This document shows, piece after piece, positions 1 through 8,923 of a stretch of 64,000 nucleotides of DNA (positions are counted from its first letter, which is position 1; each line of letters opens with the position of its first letter). The notes below the pieces were generated by a model. That model was not told where the DNA came from. It was given only the letters and a program-made list of their open reading frames with translations, and did not search any database. Origin of the DNA: Tolypothrix campylonemoides VB511288 (GTDB taxonomy: Bacteria > Cyanobacteriota > Cyanobacteriia > Cyanobacteriales > Nostocaceae); assembly GCA_000828075.3 (NCBI GenBank), contig JXCB02000001.1, positions 887,670 to 951,669 of the forward strand. Reading direction: 5' to 3'. Position numbers and translations under genes: made by a program.

Positions 1-1
1 C

Positions 2-337
2 AAAGTTCAGGATCGCTTAATAAAACGCTGGAATCAAGTTTTGAAATCAATTGAAAATCGTCAGCGAAATGGGGCATTTTCACTATATGCTAACCTCAAA
101 ATGTCCTTGAGAGAAGTGACACATCAGTGTGGAACTTGCCGTTTTGGTGAAGACCCCAAAACTTCTGTGCTTGACCTCAATTGTCGCACACACGATGTTA
201 ATAATCTTTATGTTGTTGATAGTAGCTTTTTCCCCTCCAGTACTGCTTTGAATCCATCACTAACGATTATGGCAAATGCTTTGCGTGTGGGAGAGCATCT
301 GCTGGAAAGACTGGGATGTCATCTGAAATCCGGTTAA
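2..337 (+). CDS. GMC-family oxidoreductase, C-terminal end (5' end outside window)
   Basis: The frame is open from base 2, so the gene enters from the left edge and only about 111 C-terminal residues are visible. The stretch [10 protein letters not shown], then [13 protein letters not shown] and [12 protein letters not shown], is the conserved C-terminal part of FAD-dependent GMC oxidoreductases: the substrate-domain end, then the FAD-contacting V-D-S/A-S-x-F-P and N-P motif. These enzymes oxidise alcohols using FAD. The substrate is unknown. It lies tail to tail with the HGL glycosylation/export block, so a role in oxidising the HGL chain alcohol is possible but only a guess. A TTG at 41 could be read as a start, but the frame and the family length say the true start lies upstream. 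Confidence 0.85.
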   Translation, partial: KVQDRLIKRWNQVLKSIENRQRNGAFSLYANLKMSLREVTHQCGTCRFGEDPKTSVLDLNCRTHDVNNLYVVDSSFFPSSTALNPSLTIMANALRVGEHLLERLGCHLKSG

Positions 338-380
338 TCATTACACTTCTTGCACTCATTCGGGTTTAAAGATGTTTGGA

Positions 381-478
381 ACCACAGATGGACACAGATG
401 GACACAGATAAATCATCAATGTTTATCGGTATATCCTCCGGGAAGCCGCATCCGGCGTCTACATCTGTGGTTTTTTTT
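381..478. terminator. long inverted repeat with T-run, terminator-like
   Basis: ACCACAGATG at 381-390 pairs with CATCTGTGGT at 462-471, and a run of eight T follows on the plus strand (471-478). It lies about 40 bases after the GMC gene stop and could end its transcript. The long loop contains GGACACAGAT repeats. The same ACCACAGATGGAC word recurs near 46990, so this is also a dispersed repeat and the terminator role is an inference. Confidence 0.45.
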
Positions 479-682
479 CATAATATTGACTTTTGCACTC
501 TTGTTTATTGACCTTACATCTTGCACCTAACCGTATAAGTTCGTAGGAACTAAAAATATGCGCGAGAAAGCTACATTATTTTTATTGGCTTTTCTCGCTA
601 AATAAAGGGCTTTTGGTTTAATACTGAGTGACTTAATAATATCAAATTTTCTTGGTGCAAGATGTGAGTTGACTGCATTTGT

Positions 683-740
683 ACCTCACCCCCGCTGCAC
701 CACCCCTCTCCGAACTCGCGGAGAGGGGAAGGGGTGAGGT
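683..740. repeat. GC-rich palindromic repeat (CCTCACCCC...GGGGTGAGG family)
   Basis: ACCTCACCCCC on the left and GGGGTGAGGT on the right enclose a second inverted pair, CCCCTCTCCG / CGGAGAGGGG. Members of the same family appear in spacers near 6411-6450 and 10410-10445. They also occur inside three coding regions (hglC, cbiG-cobJ and cobG). The rest of the 338-756 spacer holds no gene that I can support. Confidence 0.7.
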
Positions 741-756
741 TTCCTCTAACTACCAA

Positions 757-2016
757 CTATATAGAAACCTTACGATCACCAGGTTGATCTAATAATTCAT
801 AAGGGCGGTATTCGACTAAACGAACGCCCCAAGGACCTTTGATTTGATAACTAACGCCGCGCCAGTTGACTCTTCGCATCCTTAGGGATAATATCATCGC
901 TATCCCATAAACCCACTGTGTCAAGGGAATTGCTATTAGCATTTTCACGACTGTTCGTGCTGACAATTTTGTCATCGGTTCGCCATGTTTGCGAATGACT
1001 TGCTGTACCCCTTGCTCTAATGCGAGCATCATAAAGAGTAATCCCAGCGTATAAATGCCAAAGTAGCCAAACGACAAAGCCGCAACATTCCATTCTCCGG
1101 TCAATAATGCCGCGAGAAACAACACTATGACGAGAGTCGGCATCAGTATACTTGAAATAGCATCACTCACTACAGCCAACCACAAAGGGTGATAAAGTCG
1201 AGCACTAAGTAGTTGGCGCATTAGCGAGTATTTTAAGCTAGGTAATTCGCATTCTTCACGATTGAGCATTATTAGAGAAGGGACAAACTTAACCTGCATC
1301 CGATGTTTTTCCAAGACCTTGCGGATCATGGTATCTTCGTTGAAGGCTTGCCCCCACTTATCTAGCAGTCCTGTTTGGCGAAGTAGTTCTGTTTTCACCG
1401 CCAAAGTTCCACCCCAAGGAATCCGGAACAGGTACATTTGCACTACTGTAGAGACGTTGCCTATGTACCGCACTAAAGACCCCCAATATCTACCTGTGGG
1501 GAGATACCAACGGTTCCCTGTTGTTGCCCCGACTTTGGGATGTGCCAGAGGGCTGACTAATTCACGCAGCCAATTGCGATGGACTACTGTATCGGCATCA
1601 ACAAGGGCAACGACTTTGTACGAATCATCCAACTCCGAGACTGCTTGCAATAGGGAACTGCATTTAAGACTACAATTTTGGCGGGCGATTCTTAAAGGGC
1701 TAATTTGGACGTTGGTTGCTCTTTGTTCGTGGATCGTATCAGTGGCAATTTTCCAAGCCGGGTCTACTTGGCTATCAACGATCAGTTTTAAATCATAGCA
1801 TGGGTAGTTTTGGTTCAAGAGCGATCGCAAGCAGTTAGCCAAAAACGGATCAGCGCCGCGTAAACACAGAATCACCGCAGTTTTGGGCAACTGGTCGTCT
1901 GGTAATGACTTTTTTTGGGATAAGCGCAGGTAGAACAAAAAAACAACTGCTAAACACGCCTGAATAGCTAACCAGCCCAGCAAAGACTTAGACAGGAATA
2001 TCACCAACTCTTTCAT
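757..2016 (-). CDS. Membrane glycosyltransferase family 2 (HGL locus; HglT candidate)
   Basis: A 419-residue GT-A glycosyltransferase with an N-terminal membrane segment (about 9-31) and hydrophobic C-terminal segments (about 278-390). The GT2 signature is visible: IVDS at 79-82, DAD at 140-142, the catalytic ED pair at 227-228 and an RQLLSARLYHP motif near 267-277 in place of Q/RxxRW. The architecture resembles ceramide glucosyltransferase or HpnI-type enzymes, which put a sugar on a lipid acceptor. It is the last gene of a minus-strand block that starts with hgdB. Transfer of glucose to the long-chain HGL alcohol is therefore a reasonable inference. In Anabaena PCC 7120 the transferase HglT is encoded nearby, but I cannot tell from memory whether this gene or the GT at 2685 is its ortholog. 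Confidence 0.8.
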   Translation of the reverse strand: MKELVIFLSKSLLGWLAIQACLAVVFLFYLRLSQKKSLPDDQLPKTAVILCLRGADPFLANCLRSLLNQNYPCYDLKLIVDSQVDPAWKIATDTIHEQRATNVQISPLRIARQNCSLKCSSLLQAVSELDDSYKVVALVDADTVVHRNWLRELVSPLAHPKVGATTGNRWYLPTGRYWGSLVRYIGNVSTVVQMYLFRIPWGGTLAVKTELLRQTGLLDKWGQAFNEDTMIRKVLEKHRMQVKFVPSLIMLNREECELPSLKYSLMRQLLSARLYHPLWLAVVSDAISSILMPTLVIVLFLAALLTGEWNVAALSFGYFGIYTLGLLFMMLALEQGVQQVIRKHGEPMTKLSARTVVKMLIAIPLTQWVYGIAMILSLRMRRVNWRGVSYQIKGPWGVRLVEYRPYELLDQPGDRKVSI

Positions 2017-2047
2017 AATTCAGCGTAGTCTTTTATTAAGTGAAGAG

Positions 2048-2155
2048 TTTTGAGTGAACAGTAAACAGTGAACAGTACCAGCCGCAGTGGGAGAAACTGA
2101 CGATGCGGGTACGTGATAACTGGTAACTGATAACTGTTCACTGGTAACTGCTTAA
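2048..2155. repeat. Low-complexity GTGAACAGT / GGTAACTG tandem words
   Basis: The spacer between the GT2 and DUF2141 genes consists largely of short reiterated words (AGTGAACAGT, AAACAGTGAACAG, GATAACTGGTAACTGATAACTG). The reverse complement of the same word set is found at 8446-8528, in the spacer upstream of the ParB-like gene. This type of repeat is common in filamentous cyanobacteria. No coding content is seen. Confidence 0.6.
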
Positions 2156-2159
2156 TGTT

Positions 2160-2627
2160 TTAAGGGTCGAGCGAATATTTCATCACAATTTTGATGGTTG
2201 TATTTTTCCTCATCACAAAACTGGCGTCACGAAACTTTGGTGTACCCGTTGTTATTGATACAGTTGGATTTTTAGAAATACCAAAACCTTCTTGTGGAAT
2301 ACCTAAAAAGTCTTTGTTTAGTTTGTGGTCTCCGTTTTGGTCGTCAACTACGGCGACAGCATAAGTTCCCGGTTTCAAACCTAAGAACTGCTTTTTTACA
2401 GAAGTTCCTGTTATCTGAGTGCAGCCACTTTGTACTTCACTGGTATTACTATTAGGAAATCCTTTTTCACTGGAGTAAATTCTCAGGCAAACTTCACCGT
2501 TTTTGTGACGTAGCCCATCTACTACCACAGTAAGTGTTGCACTAGGTTCTGCATTTACGTTTCTAGCTAAGCTGAAGCTTGCTAAAGCAGCGAGCAAGTA
2601 GAAACTGAATTTAGATAGATTCAGCAT
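2160..2627 (-). CDS. Secreted DUF2141 domain protein
   Basis: A 155-residue protein with a clear Sec signal peptide: a hydrophobic core at about 7-22, then an A-N-A type cleavage site near residue 26. The mature part has the DUF2141 pattern: a beta-rich fold with GEVCLRIYSSEKGFP, LKPGTYAVAVVDDQNGD and GIPQEGFGISKNP. The family has no assigned biochemical activity. The protein should act in the periplasm or outer layers. It sits between two glycosyltransferase genes in the HGL export block, so a structural or accessory role in glycolipid layer deposition can be proposed but is not shown. Confidence 0.8.
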   Translation of the reverse strand: MLNLSKFSFYLLAALASFSLARNVNAEPSATLTVVVDGLRHKNGEVCLRIYSSEKGFPNSNTSEVQSGCTQITGTSVKKQFLGLKPGTYAVAVVDDQNGDHKLNKDFLGIPQEGFGISKNPTVSITTGTPKFRDASFVMRKNTTIKIVMKYSLDP

Positions 2628-2684
2628 AATATGGCAGTGACTAAGAGTTAAATTTTGCTAGTGTTGGAAAATTGAGAAAAAGCT

Positions 2685-3710
2685 TTAGAATTCAGGTTTG
2701 ATTTCAGCAACGGATTCATTTAAAGAGTTGATAGTCTGTTTTTGGATAGATGATTTTTGCAAGTCTTGCCATAAGCGATTCATTTGAGGAGCGAACAGCA
2801 AATCTTTTATCAAGAGAAACTCTGTTCCTTTGAACTCCTTGAAAAAACTTATATAACAAGATATCCGCTCATAAAAAGTCAGCTTCACCTGCCACACTGA
2901 AATAAAATACTCCCAGAAAATTCTCCAGTGTGGAAACAAAAGTTTTCCCTGATTTGCCGAATCAAACCACACTGCATACGCATGAAAATCAGGCAGCGTA
3001 CGCATTGATTTTTGAGTATTTTTCTGAGTATATGACAGATAATTTGGAAAGAACATACTCAATGATTGTTCTGAATGGCTTCTAGCAAAGAACAGGTATT
3101 CGGGGATTTCATAAAACCGACCAAGCAGACCAAGTCTTAACAAGAAAATTGCGTCTGCAGCACCGTAACTACCCATAGGTGGAGTCCTCCTAAGAGCGCT
3201 TGCGCGTATTACCCCGTAACATTGATAGCAGAGGTGCGTAGCCAGAAGCTCATGAAACCGCTCGTGTGGTTTTGGTGAATCGGTTTTGAGTTGGATACCG
3301 TAATTCTGTATGAATTGACCGTGTTCGTCTATGAAATATACTTTAGAGTGGCACAAGATAATGCTAGGGTCTTGGTCGAGTACCTCAATGCACTTCGTGA
3401 GAAAATCAGGAGCGTGTAGATCGTCATGAGCTACCCACTTAAAGTATTCGCCTGAAGACAATTCAAACACACGATTAAAGTTAGGGGCGCAACCAATATT
3501 TTTTTGGTTCCGATAGTAACGGATGCGTTGGTCTTTAGCAGTGTATGCTCTACAAATTTCCTCAGTCTTATCTGTTGAAGCATTATCTGAGATAATTAAC
3601 TCAAAATCTTCAAAGGTCTGATCCAAAAGTGAATCGATAGCTTCTTTGATAAATTTCTCGCCATTATATACAGGTAGTCCGATGCTCAATCTTGGGTGAT
3701 GATTGATCAT
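2685..3710 (-). CDS. Glycosyltransferase family 2 (GT-A, soluble type)
   Basis: A 341-residue family 2 glycosyltransferase. The nucleotide-sugar binding start (LSIGLPVYNGEKFI) and SDNASTD at 41-47 are canonical. The DxD-equivalent metal motif reads HDD at 95-97. No N-terminal transmembrane segment is present, so it is probably cytosolic or peripheral. It lies downstream of hgdA and upstream of the DUF2141 gene on the same strand. The substrate is unknown, and the context suggests sugar transfer to a heterocyst envelope lipid. It is the alternative HglT candidate in this block. Confidence 0.8.
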   Translation of the reverse strand: MINHHPRLSIGLPVYNGEKFIKEAIDSLLDQTFEDFELIISDNASTDKTEEICRAYTAKDQRIRYYRNQKNIGCAPNFNRVFELSSGEYFKWVAHDDLHAPDFLTKCIEVLDQDPSIILCHSKVYFIDEHGQFIQNYGIQLKTDSPKPHERFHELLATHLCYQCYGVIRASALRRTPPMGSYGAADAIFLLRLGLLGRFYEIPEYLFFARSHSEQSLSMFFPNYLSYTQKNTQKSMRTLPDFHAYAVWFDSANQGKLLFPHWRIFWEYFISVWQVKLTFYERISCYISFFKEFKGTEFLLIKDLLFAPQMNRLWQDLQKSSIQKQTINSLNESVAEIKPEF

Positions 3711-3796
3711 AAGAAAAAATGGTACAGAGATTCCGTGAAATGTGATTGTTGTTTGAGAATTTGACGCAGGTAACTTTTTGTTGTTGAGAGTCCAGG

Positions 3797-3893
3797 GTTA
3801 CAGCGCTTTTCTGTAAGGTGGGCATTGCTCACTACATATCTCAAATGTGAAGCGCATAGACTTTTATGAGTAATGCCCACCCTACAATTTGTG
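3797..3893. repeat. MITE-like inverted repeat (AAGGTGGGCATTGCTC family), copy 1
   Basis: TTACAGCGCTTTTCTGTAAG followed by GTGGGCATTGCTCAC on the left, and GAGTAATGCCCACCCTACA on the right, form imperfect terminal inverted repeats about 95 bases apart. Related copies occur at 6641-6763, 10519-10648 (weaker) and 50540-50712. The element fills most of the 3711-4069 spacer. A short open frame across it (3707-3979, minus) looks fortuitous. Confidence 0.65.
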
Positions 3894-4069
3894 TAATGAT
3901 AAGAGTAAGTGCTGTAACCTGTACTTCCTAAGCTCGCATAATTCTTCGTGAAGGCAGTTAAGAGTCTAAAGTCATGCATTCCAATAACTATTGACTGTTA
4001 ACTACCATCACGTAAAAATCTGCAACTTAGATGCGGATTAACTTAAGAGCAGGGTATGAAGCGATAACT

Positions 4070-5074
4070 CTATTGCATAAATTTTTGGATGTCTGTTTTT
4101 TTCACCCATTCCTGCGTGCGTCGCATACCTTCTTCCAAATCAACTGTTGGTTGATAACTTAACAGCTTTTGTGCTTTGGTGATTGAATAAGCATAGGGGC
4201 GAGTCATAAAATCTACGGCTTCCGGAAGAATATCAGCTTGTTTGCGAAAAAGTTTTTGTCCTTGATAGCGCAACTGGAGAAACAATTTAAGTTCATCTTT
4301 TGGTAGAGAAAAGGGAGCGGGTAAACCAGCCATATCAGCTAAGCGTGTAAAATAATCTTTCCAAGTCGTTTCTTGTCCATCAGTCACATTGAAGATTTCT
4401 CCGTATGTTTCTTTTTCTATGGCGAGAAAGATAGCATCGATTAAGTTATCGATATATGTATGGTTGATGACTCCCCGCCCCTCATTTGCATAAGCAAATA
4501 ATCTTTGCCGCATCATTAGCAGAGGTCGAACTATCCAGGGGATGCTTCCAGGTCCGTAAACATCTCCTGGTCTAAGAATAATGATGCCAAAATTTGCTGG
4601 ATCGTTCAGTTCTAAAAGTGCTTTTTCGGCTTCTATTTTTGTCTGACAATAGGCGTTCTTCTCACCACACAATGGTCCGTCTTCTGTGACACGATCAGGA
4701 TAGTTGAAGCCATATACCAAAACACTGGAAATATGGACGAAGGTTTTGACACCAGCATTCTTGGCAGCTTGAGCCATATTGATGGTTCCGTTAACATTTA
4801 TCTCACGAAATTGGTCGATAGAACCACCTTCTTTGGCAATTTCTACTGTGTGTAAAACTATATCTACTCCTTGACAAGCCTTTTGAGCGGCTGCTGGATC
4901 AGTGACGTTGCCATAAACCACTTTAGCGCCCATGTTTTGGGCTTTTTTGTTCTTATCTGAAGCATCTTGCAGTCCACAAACCTTGATTCCCTTTGCTATA
5001 GCTAACTCTGCTGTACGCGAGCCGATAAATCCGCCAATTCCAGTGATGAGGAGAGTTTTGTTGTTGAGGTTCAT
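4070..5074 (-). CDS. hgdA: NAD-dependent epimerase/dehydratase, HgdA-like UDP-galactose 4-epimerase
   Basis: A 334-residue extended SDR. The Rossmann motif TGIGGFIGS is at 11-19, the serine motif is HISSVLVYG and the catalytic pair is YCQTK. RPGDVYGPG and the C-terminal NVTDGQETTW segment fit NDP-sugar epimerases. In Anabaena PCC 7120 the third gene of the hgdB-hgdC-hgdA set encodes a UDP-galactose 4-epimerase needed for correct HGL composition. Order and strand here are the same. It probably sets the sugar nucleotide pool used to glycosylate HGL in the heterocyst. The ortholog assignment rests on synteny plus family. Confidence 0.8.
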   Translation of the reverse strand: MNLNNKTLLITGIGGFIGSRTAELAIAKGIKVCGLQDASDKNKKAQNMGAKVVYGNVTDPAAAQKACQGVDIVLHTVEIAKEGGSIDQFREINVNGTINMAQAAKNAGVKTFVHISSVLVYGFNYPDRVTEDGPLCGEKNAYCQTKIEAEKALLELNDPANFGIIILRPGDVYGPGSIPWIVRPLLMMRQRLFAYANEGRGVINHTYIDNLIDAIFLAIEKETYGEIFNVTDGQETTWKDYFTRLADMAGLPAPFSLPKDELKLFLQLRYQGQKLFRKQADILPEAVDFMTRPYAYSITKAQKLLSYQPTVDLEEGMRRTQEWVKKTDIQKFMQ

Positions 5075-5171
5075 AGAAGATTGTAAGAATTGAAACTAAG
5101 TTATTTGTGAGAAATTTTCCTTTGTCATGAGTTGTCAGTCCTTTGTAAATACAAAGAACTCATAACTCATG

Positions 5172-6374
5172 CTAGAAAATATCTGCAGGGTCTGTAGACC
5201 GGAGTTGGTTAATAGCCAAGGCTCCAGAAGTCATACACATTAATATTGTTGAGATTAAGACAACTATCGCGTTGTGCAAGGACATCATGATTGGTAATTT
5301 AGTGGCTTGCATGGCAAAATCATATAAACCTAAACAAAAAGCATATGCTGGTATGTAACTTAAAACTGCTAAAATAAAAGCTTGTTGAAAGACAACATTA
5401 AATAGATAATTGTTTCCATAACCTATGGCTTTTAAAGTCGCATAAGCAACTAATTGATTGGAAATATTACTGTAAAGAATTTGATAAACAATGACTATAC
5501 CAACTACAGAAGCCATTGATAACATGAGATTGAGTATAAAACCAATTGGTGTTCTAGTAGCCCAATATTCTTTTTCAAAATCGATAAATCCTTGACGGGT
5601 AAAAACTACGACATCATTAGGTAAGCTGGCTTCTAACTCTCGCTGAATATGAAGCGAATTGGCACCAGGCTTAAGGGTTATTGCACCTACATCTATCATT
5701 TCTGCTGAACGGTTGTTTATTATTCTGATGAAAGTTGAGTCACTGACAATTAAATTACCATCTACTCCAAACGAGGAACCTAAGCTGAATAAACCACCAA
5801 CTCTCACTCTATAACCAGCTAATGAGTTAAAAGGAAAAATTTCAATAAATTGCTCCGTCTTTTCTTTTTCAAATTTTTCAGCAACGTTCCCAAATTCGGG
5901 TCGAGAATTACGGTCAAAAAGGACAACATCAGGAATTTTAATTTTATCTAAGTTTGCCTCAATTTCTGGCAGATTCATAACAGGCTTTCCCGGTTCAAAA
6001 CCAATAACATATATTGAGTATTTTTGACCGTTAACGGGATTTTTAAATGTGGCAAATCCTATATACATAGGACTCACAGACTTGACACCATCAAACCCCA
6101 AAGCTTGATACAAGCGAGTCCGGAAAAAGCTTTGATTTGCTGTTAATGCTTTGTATTGAGAACTGACTAAAAATAAATCACCTTGGAGATGTCGATGCAC
6201 TTGGGTTGCGCTGGAGTAAAGAGCATCTTGGAAACCAAGTTGCATAAACATCAGAATGACAATAAAACCAATACCAGCCACAGCTACAAGAGAACGAACT
6301 TTGTTTCGGACAAGTTGCAGCCATGCCAAAGGAATTTTAAAAACCATGATTCCAGCTTGTTGAATGGTGTGCAA
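5172..6374 (-). CDS. hgdC: DevC-like ABC exporter inner-membrane protein, HgdC
   Basis: A 400-residue permease of the MacB/DevC class. One N-terminal membrane segment lies at about 28-50, followed by a large periplasmic domain. Three C-terminal segments lie at about 280-300, 325-350 and 362-385. The N-terminal IPLAWLQLVRNKVRSLVAVAG is the DevC-type entry (MacB-like R-x-K-x-R basic patch before TM1). With HgdB it would form the inner-membrane part of a TolC-linked exporter that moves glycolipids into the laminated layer. No ATPase gene (devA-like) is encoded here, so the ATPase must be supplied from elsewhere. The start ATG at 6374 gives the complete N-terminus. Confidence 0.85.
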   Translation of the reverse strand: MHTIQQAGIMVFKIPLAWLQLVRNKVRSLVAVAGIGFIVILMFMQLGFQDALYSSATQVHRHLQGDLFLVSSQYKALTANQSFFRTRLYQALGFDGVKSVSPMYIGFATFKNPVNGQKYSIYVIGFEPGKPVMNLPEIEANLDKIKIPDVVLFDRNSRPEFGNVAEKFEKEKTEQFIEIFPFNSLAGYRVRVGGLFSLGSSFGVDGNLIVSDSTFIRIINNRSAEMIDVGAITLKPGANSLHIQRELEASLPNDVVVFTRQGFIDFEKEYWATRTPIGFILNLMLSMASVVGIVIVYQILYSNISNQLVAYATLKAIGYGNNYLFNVVFQQAFILAVLSYIPAYAFCLGLYDFAMQATKLPIMMSLHNAIVVLISTILMCMTSGALAINQLRSTDPADIF

Positions 6375-6770
6375 TGCGAGTGTAAGAGGTGAGTCAATAC
6401 TTCTCGGTTAACCTCTCCCCCAGCCCCTCTCCTGCAAGGAGAGGGAAAGTAGTTTCCTCATTTCCCTTGTACAGAAGCGGGGCTAGGGGGGTTATACCAA
6501 TTCAAAATTCGCTCATTCAAAATTCAAAATTAAGAAAGCCAGATATAACGGGGGTTTAAGACTATGTATCTGTAGCATTCTTTTTTCAAATTGGTATTAG
6601 GTCTGCCTTATCCGAAAAGTATTGAGAGGTAATATCATGCTTTTACAGCGGTTTTCATATGAATAGACCACAAATCGTAGGGTGGGCATTGCTCAGAAAA
6701 GCTTATCTGATAGACATTTGAGATAGTAGTGAGCAATGCCCACCTTACAGAAAAACGCTGTAAGCGAGGG
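6375..6770. other. hgdB-hgdC spacer, repeat-filled
   Basis: About 400 bases without a gene. It contains a CCTCTCCTGCAAGGAGAGG palindrome of the GC-rich repeat family near 6427-6446, ATTCAAAATT word repeats near 6500-6530 and a MITE-like copy at 6641-6763. The spacer is unusually long for genes expected to be co-transcribed, so hgdC may have its own promoter. Confidence 0.6.
6641..6763. repeat. MITE-like inverted repeat (AAGGTGGGCATTGCTC family), copy 2
   Basis: The right side, GAGCAATGCCCACCTTACAG followed by AAAAACGCTGTAA, is nearly the reverse complement of the left end of copy 1 (3797-3893), so the two lie in opposite orientations. The left side reads GTAGGGTGGGCATTGCTC. Both copies sit in spacers of the same minus-strand gene block. 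Confidence 0.65.
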
Positions 6771-7964
6771 TTAAATGTGAATGGCAACATCCACTTGTAA
6801 GTTGGTTAAACCTGCGACCCTTTGACTATCTGCTGGATCATCAATGCGGATTTTCACTTCAATGATTCTGCGGTCTGTGTCTGCTGCTGGATTGACACCG
6901 AGGATATTTTGTCTGTCAACTTGCAAACCAATCTCTGTTACGGTTCCTTTTATTTTTTTAGGAAACGCAGTGCTGGTAATGGTGGCTTTTTGACCGATAC
7001 GGATTTTGCCAATGTCAGTTTGATAAATTTCCGCCAGCACATACATTTGAGATGTTTTGCCTATCTCAACAATCCCTTGATTACTGCTTACTTCTCCAGT
7101 TTTGGCGTGAACTTTCAAAATTCTGCCATGTATGGGAGATTTAAGGTAGGTTAAATTATAATCTGCTTTTGCTTGTTGGACAGCAGTGATAGCACTTTGA
7201 ACTTCGGCTTCTGCCAACTTCACATCTACGACTCGCACCTCTTTAATACTCCCCAGTTTGGCTTTTGCCTCATTAAGCTGGTCGCTTATGGTGTTAACAG
7301 TACTGTTGAGGTTAGCTTTGGCTTCTGTCAGTTGCTGTTGCACTGTCTGCTGTTGCAAACGCTTACTATCTGCTGTGGAAGCAGAAATGGCACCTTCTCT
7401 ATAAAGTTGCTGATATCGATTGTTTTCAGTTTGAGCATTTTCTAACTCAGCCTGCAAACGAGCAATTGTCGCTTGCTTAGTCGCCACTTCTCCTGTTAAC
7501 TGCGATTCTAAGCGAGCGATCGCCGCTTTTTGAGCGTTTATATCTCCCGTTTTAGCTCCAGCTTTGATCTGCGCCAGCTGAGCTTGAGCAATTTGAACTT
7601 TGTCTAAAGCTTGTTGTAAAGCAGCTCGACTGCGAGCATAACCTTCCAGCAAAGCTACGACTTGCCCAGCCCGAACTTCATCTCCTTCATTGACCAGCTG
7701 TTTTTCAACTCGGACACCGCTCTGTGAACTGGGAGCAAACAACTTGGTCACTTCACCTTGAGGTTGCAAACGTCCCAAGCCAGTAACAGCAACTCTAGTT
7801 GGGGCAAGCTTCGGGGCTTTTGCTGGCTGAGTTTGAACGTTAGACCTTCGTGAAACATTTTGAAAAAATAAAAGCCCCGTCGCTGAAGCAATAAGAGCTG
7901 CTAAGATAATTTGCCACCGAGACGGAGGTTTCGTGTATAAGTGGCTTTCCTTTTCTACTGCCAT
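6771..7964 (-). CDS. hgdB: DevB-like membrane fusion protein, HgdB
   Basis: A 397-residue HlyD/DevB-type periplasmic adaptor. It has one N-terminal membrane anchor (about 18-36), a barrel-sandwich half motif (VTGLGRLQPQGEV, then VNEGDEVRAGQVVALLEG), a long coiled-coil hairpin (about 115-255) and a return half (TYLKSPIHGRILKVHAKTGE) followed by a beta-barrel region. It should link HgdC in the inner membrane to TolC/HgdD in the outer membrane for HGL export. It is the first gene of the minus-strand block. A longer upstream region (7965-8923) may contain its promoter, but I could not identify a convincing site. Confidence 0.87.
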   Translation of the reverse strand: MAVEKESHLYTKPPSRWQIILAALIASATGLLFFQNVSRRSNVQTQPAKAPKLAPTRVAVTGLGRLQPQGEVTKLFAPSSQSGVRVEKQLVNEGDEVRAGQVVALLEGYARSRAALQQALDKVQIAQAQLAQIKAGAKTGDINAQKAAIARLESQLTGEVATKQATIARLQAELENAQTENNRYQQLYREGAISASTADSKRLQQQTVQQQLTEAKANLNSTVNTISDQLNEAKAKLGSIKEVRVVDVKLAEAEVQSAITAVQQAKADYNLTYLKSPIHGRILKVHAKTGEVSSNQGIVEIGKTSQMYVLAEIYQTDIGKIRIGQKATITSTAFPKKIKGTVTEIGLQVDRQNILGVNPAADTDRRIIEVKIRIDDPADSQRVAGLTNLQVDVAIHI

Positions 7965-8923
7965 ATTTTTATCTCAATTGTGTTATGCCGAAGGGTAGCC
8001 TAGATAGCTCTACCAGTTGATGACTGTGGATGCATCTGAAAATTCATTACAAGAACTTTTCCTAGATGGACTTCAAATTCATAACCGGAAAAGCCTGATA
8101 AGTTTTAGAAACTTTTGTACGTAATTGCTTAGAACAAAGCCACGACGAATAACTATGTCGGTGGAAAAACGATTGTGCTCTGACACAAAAATCTACTAAT
8201 TTTTATCCTAATGTAAACATTGGATAAATGACTTTAAAACCATAGAAAGGCTGTCAAAAAAGCCTCAGTCTCAACCAAAACGAAGCGTCGTAGATAATTT
8301 GCAAAAACTTGTCTTCCATACTGCCAAAAAACTTTGATTTTGTCAAGCACTGGCTCTACACAAGTTTTCTCCTAATTTATTGTTCACTACTTCCAATTTT
8401 GGAAGAACGAAATGTAGAAAAAATGTTCCATAAACTACAAACAATTATCAGTTGTCAGTTGTCAGTTTTTTGGTCACTGTTCACTGTTTACTGTTCACTG
8501 TTTACTGTTTACTGTTCACTGGTCACTGTTTTAAAACCTAAATATCGAAACCGGGAACTTTCTCATGGCGATTGACTTCCATGGTTCTAAGTCAATACCT
8601 GCAAAAAAGCTGTAAAAGAATGAAGAAGGTTTAAGGGTGAAGTGAGAAGAAATATACAGATTCAAGCCCCAAAAATAAAACCCGGAGCTAAAATACTGGT
8701 TCAACAGCTTTATTTGATGCTTTGGAGGAATCCGCAACAAAGAACTGCTGACTTCATACTTCATACTTTATACTTCATATTTTCAATAGCTTTTAGCACA
8801 ATGGCTTATAAACTATTTTTATCAGAATTATCATGAAATTTCTGTTTTTGATAGTACTGATGAAATAAACTAGCTATATCTTATTGTTGGTATTTTCGCT
8901 GACAACACTAAAAAGCAGCAATT
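7965..8923. other. Divergent intergenic region with tandem words
   Basis: About 960 bases between hgdB (minus) and the ParB-like gene (plus). The segment 8446-8528 is a run of CACTGTTCACTGTTTACTG words. Short frames at 8309-8575, 8531-8764 and 8642-8836 show no family signature and overlap each other, so I do not call genes. The promoters of both flanking genes must lie here. Confidence 0.5.

Noticed and set aside
1262-1798. 178-residue plus-strand frame antisense to the GT2 gene
   Set aside because: The opposite strand carries a clear GT2 with all motifs. The antisense translation has no recognisable pattern.
3707-3979. 90-residue minus-strand frame
   Set aside because: It consists mostly of the MITE-like repeat at 3797-3893 and overlaps the GT2 start. 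No family pattern is seen.
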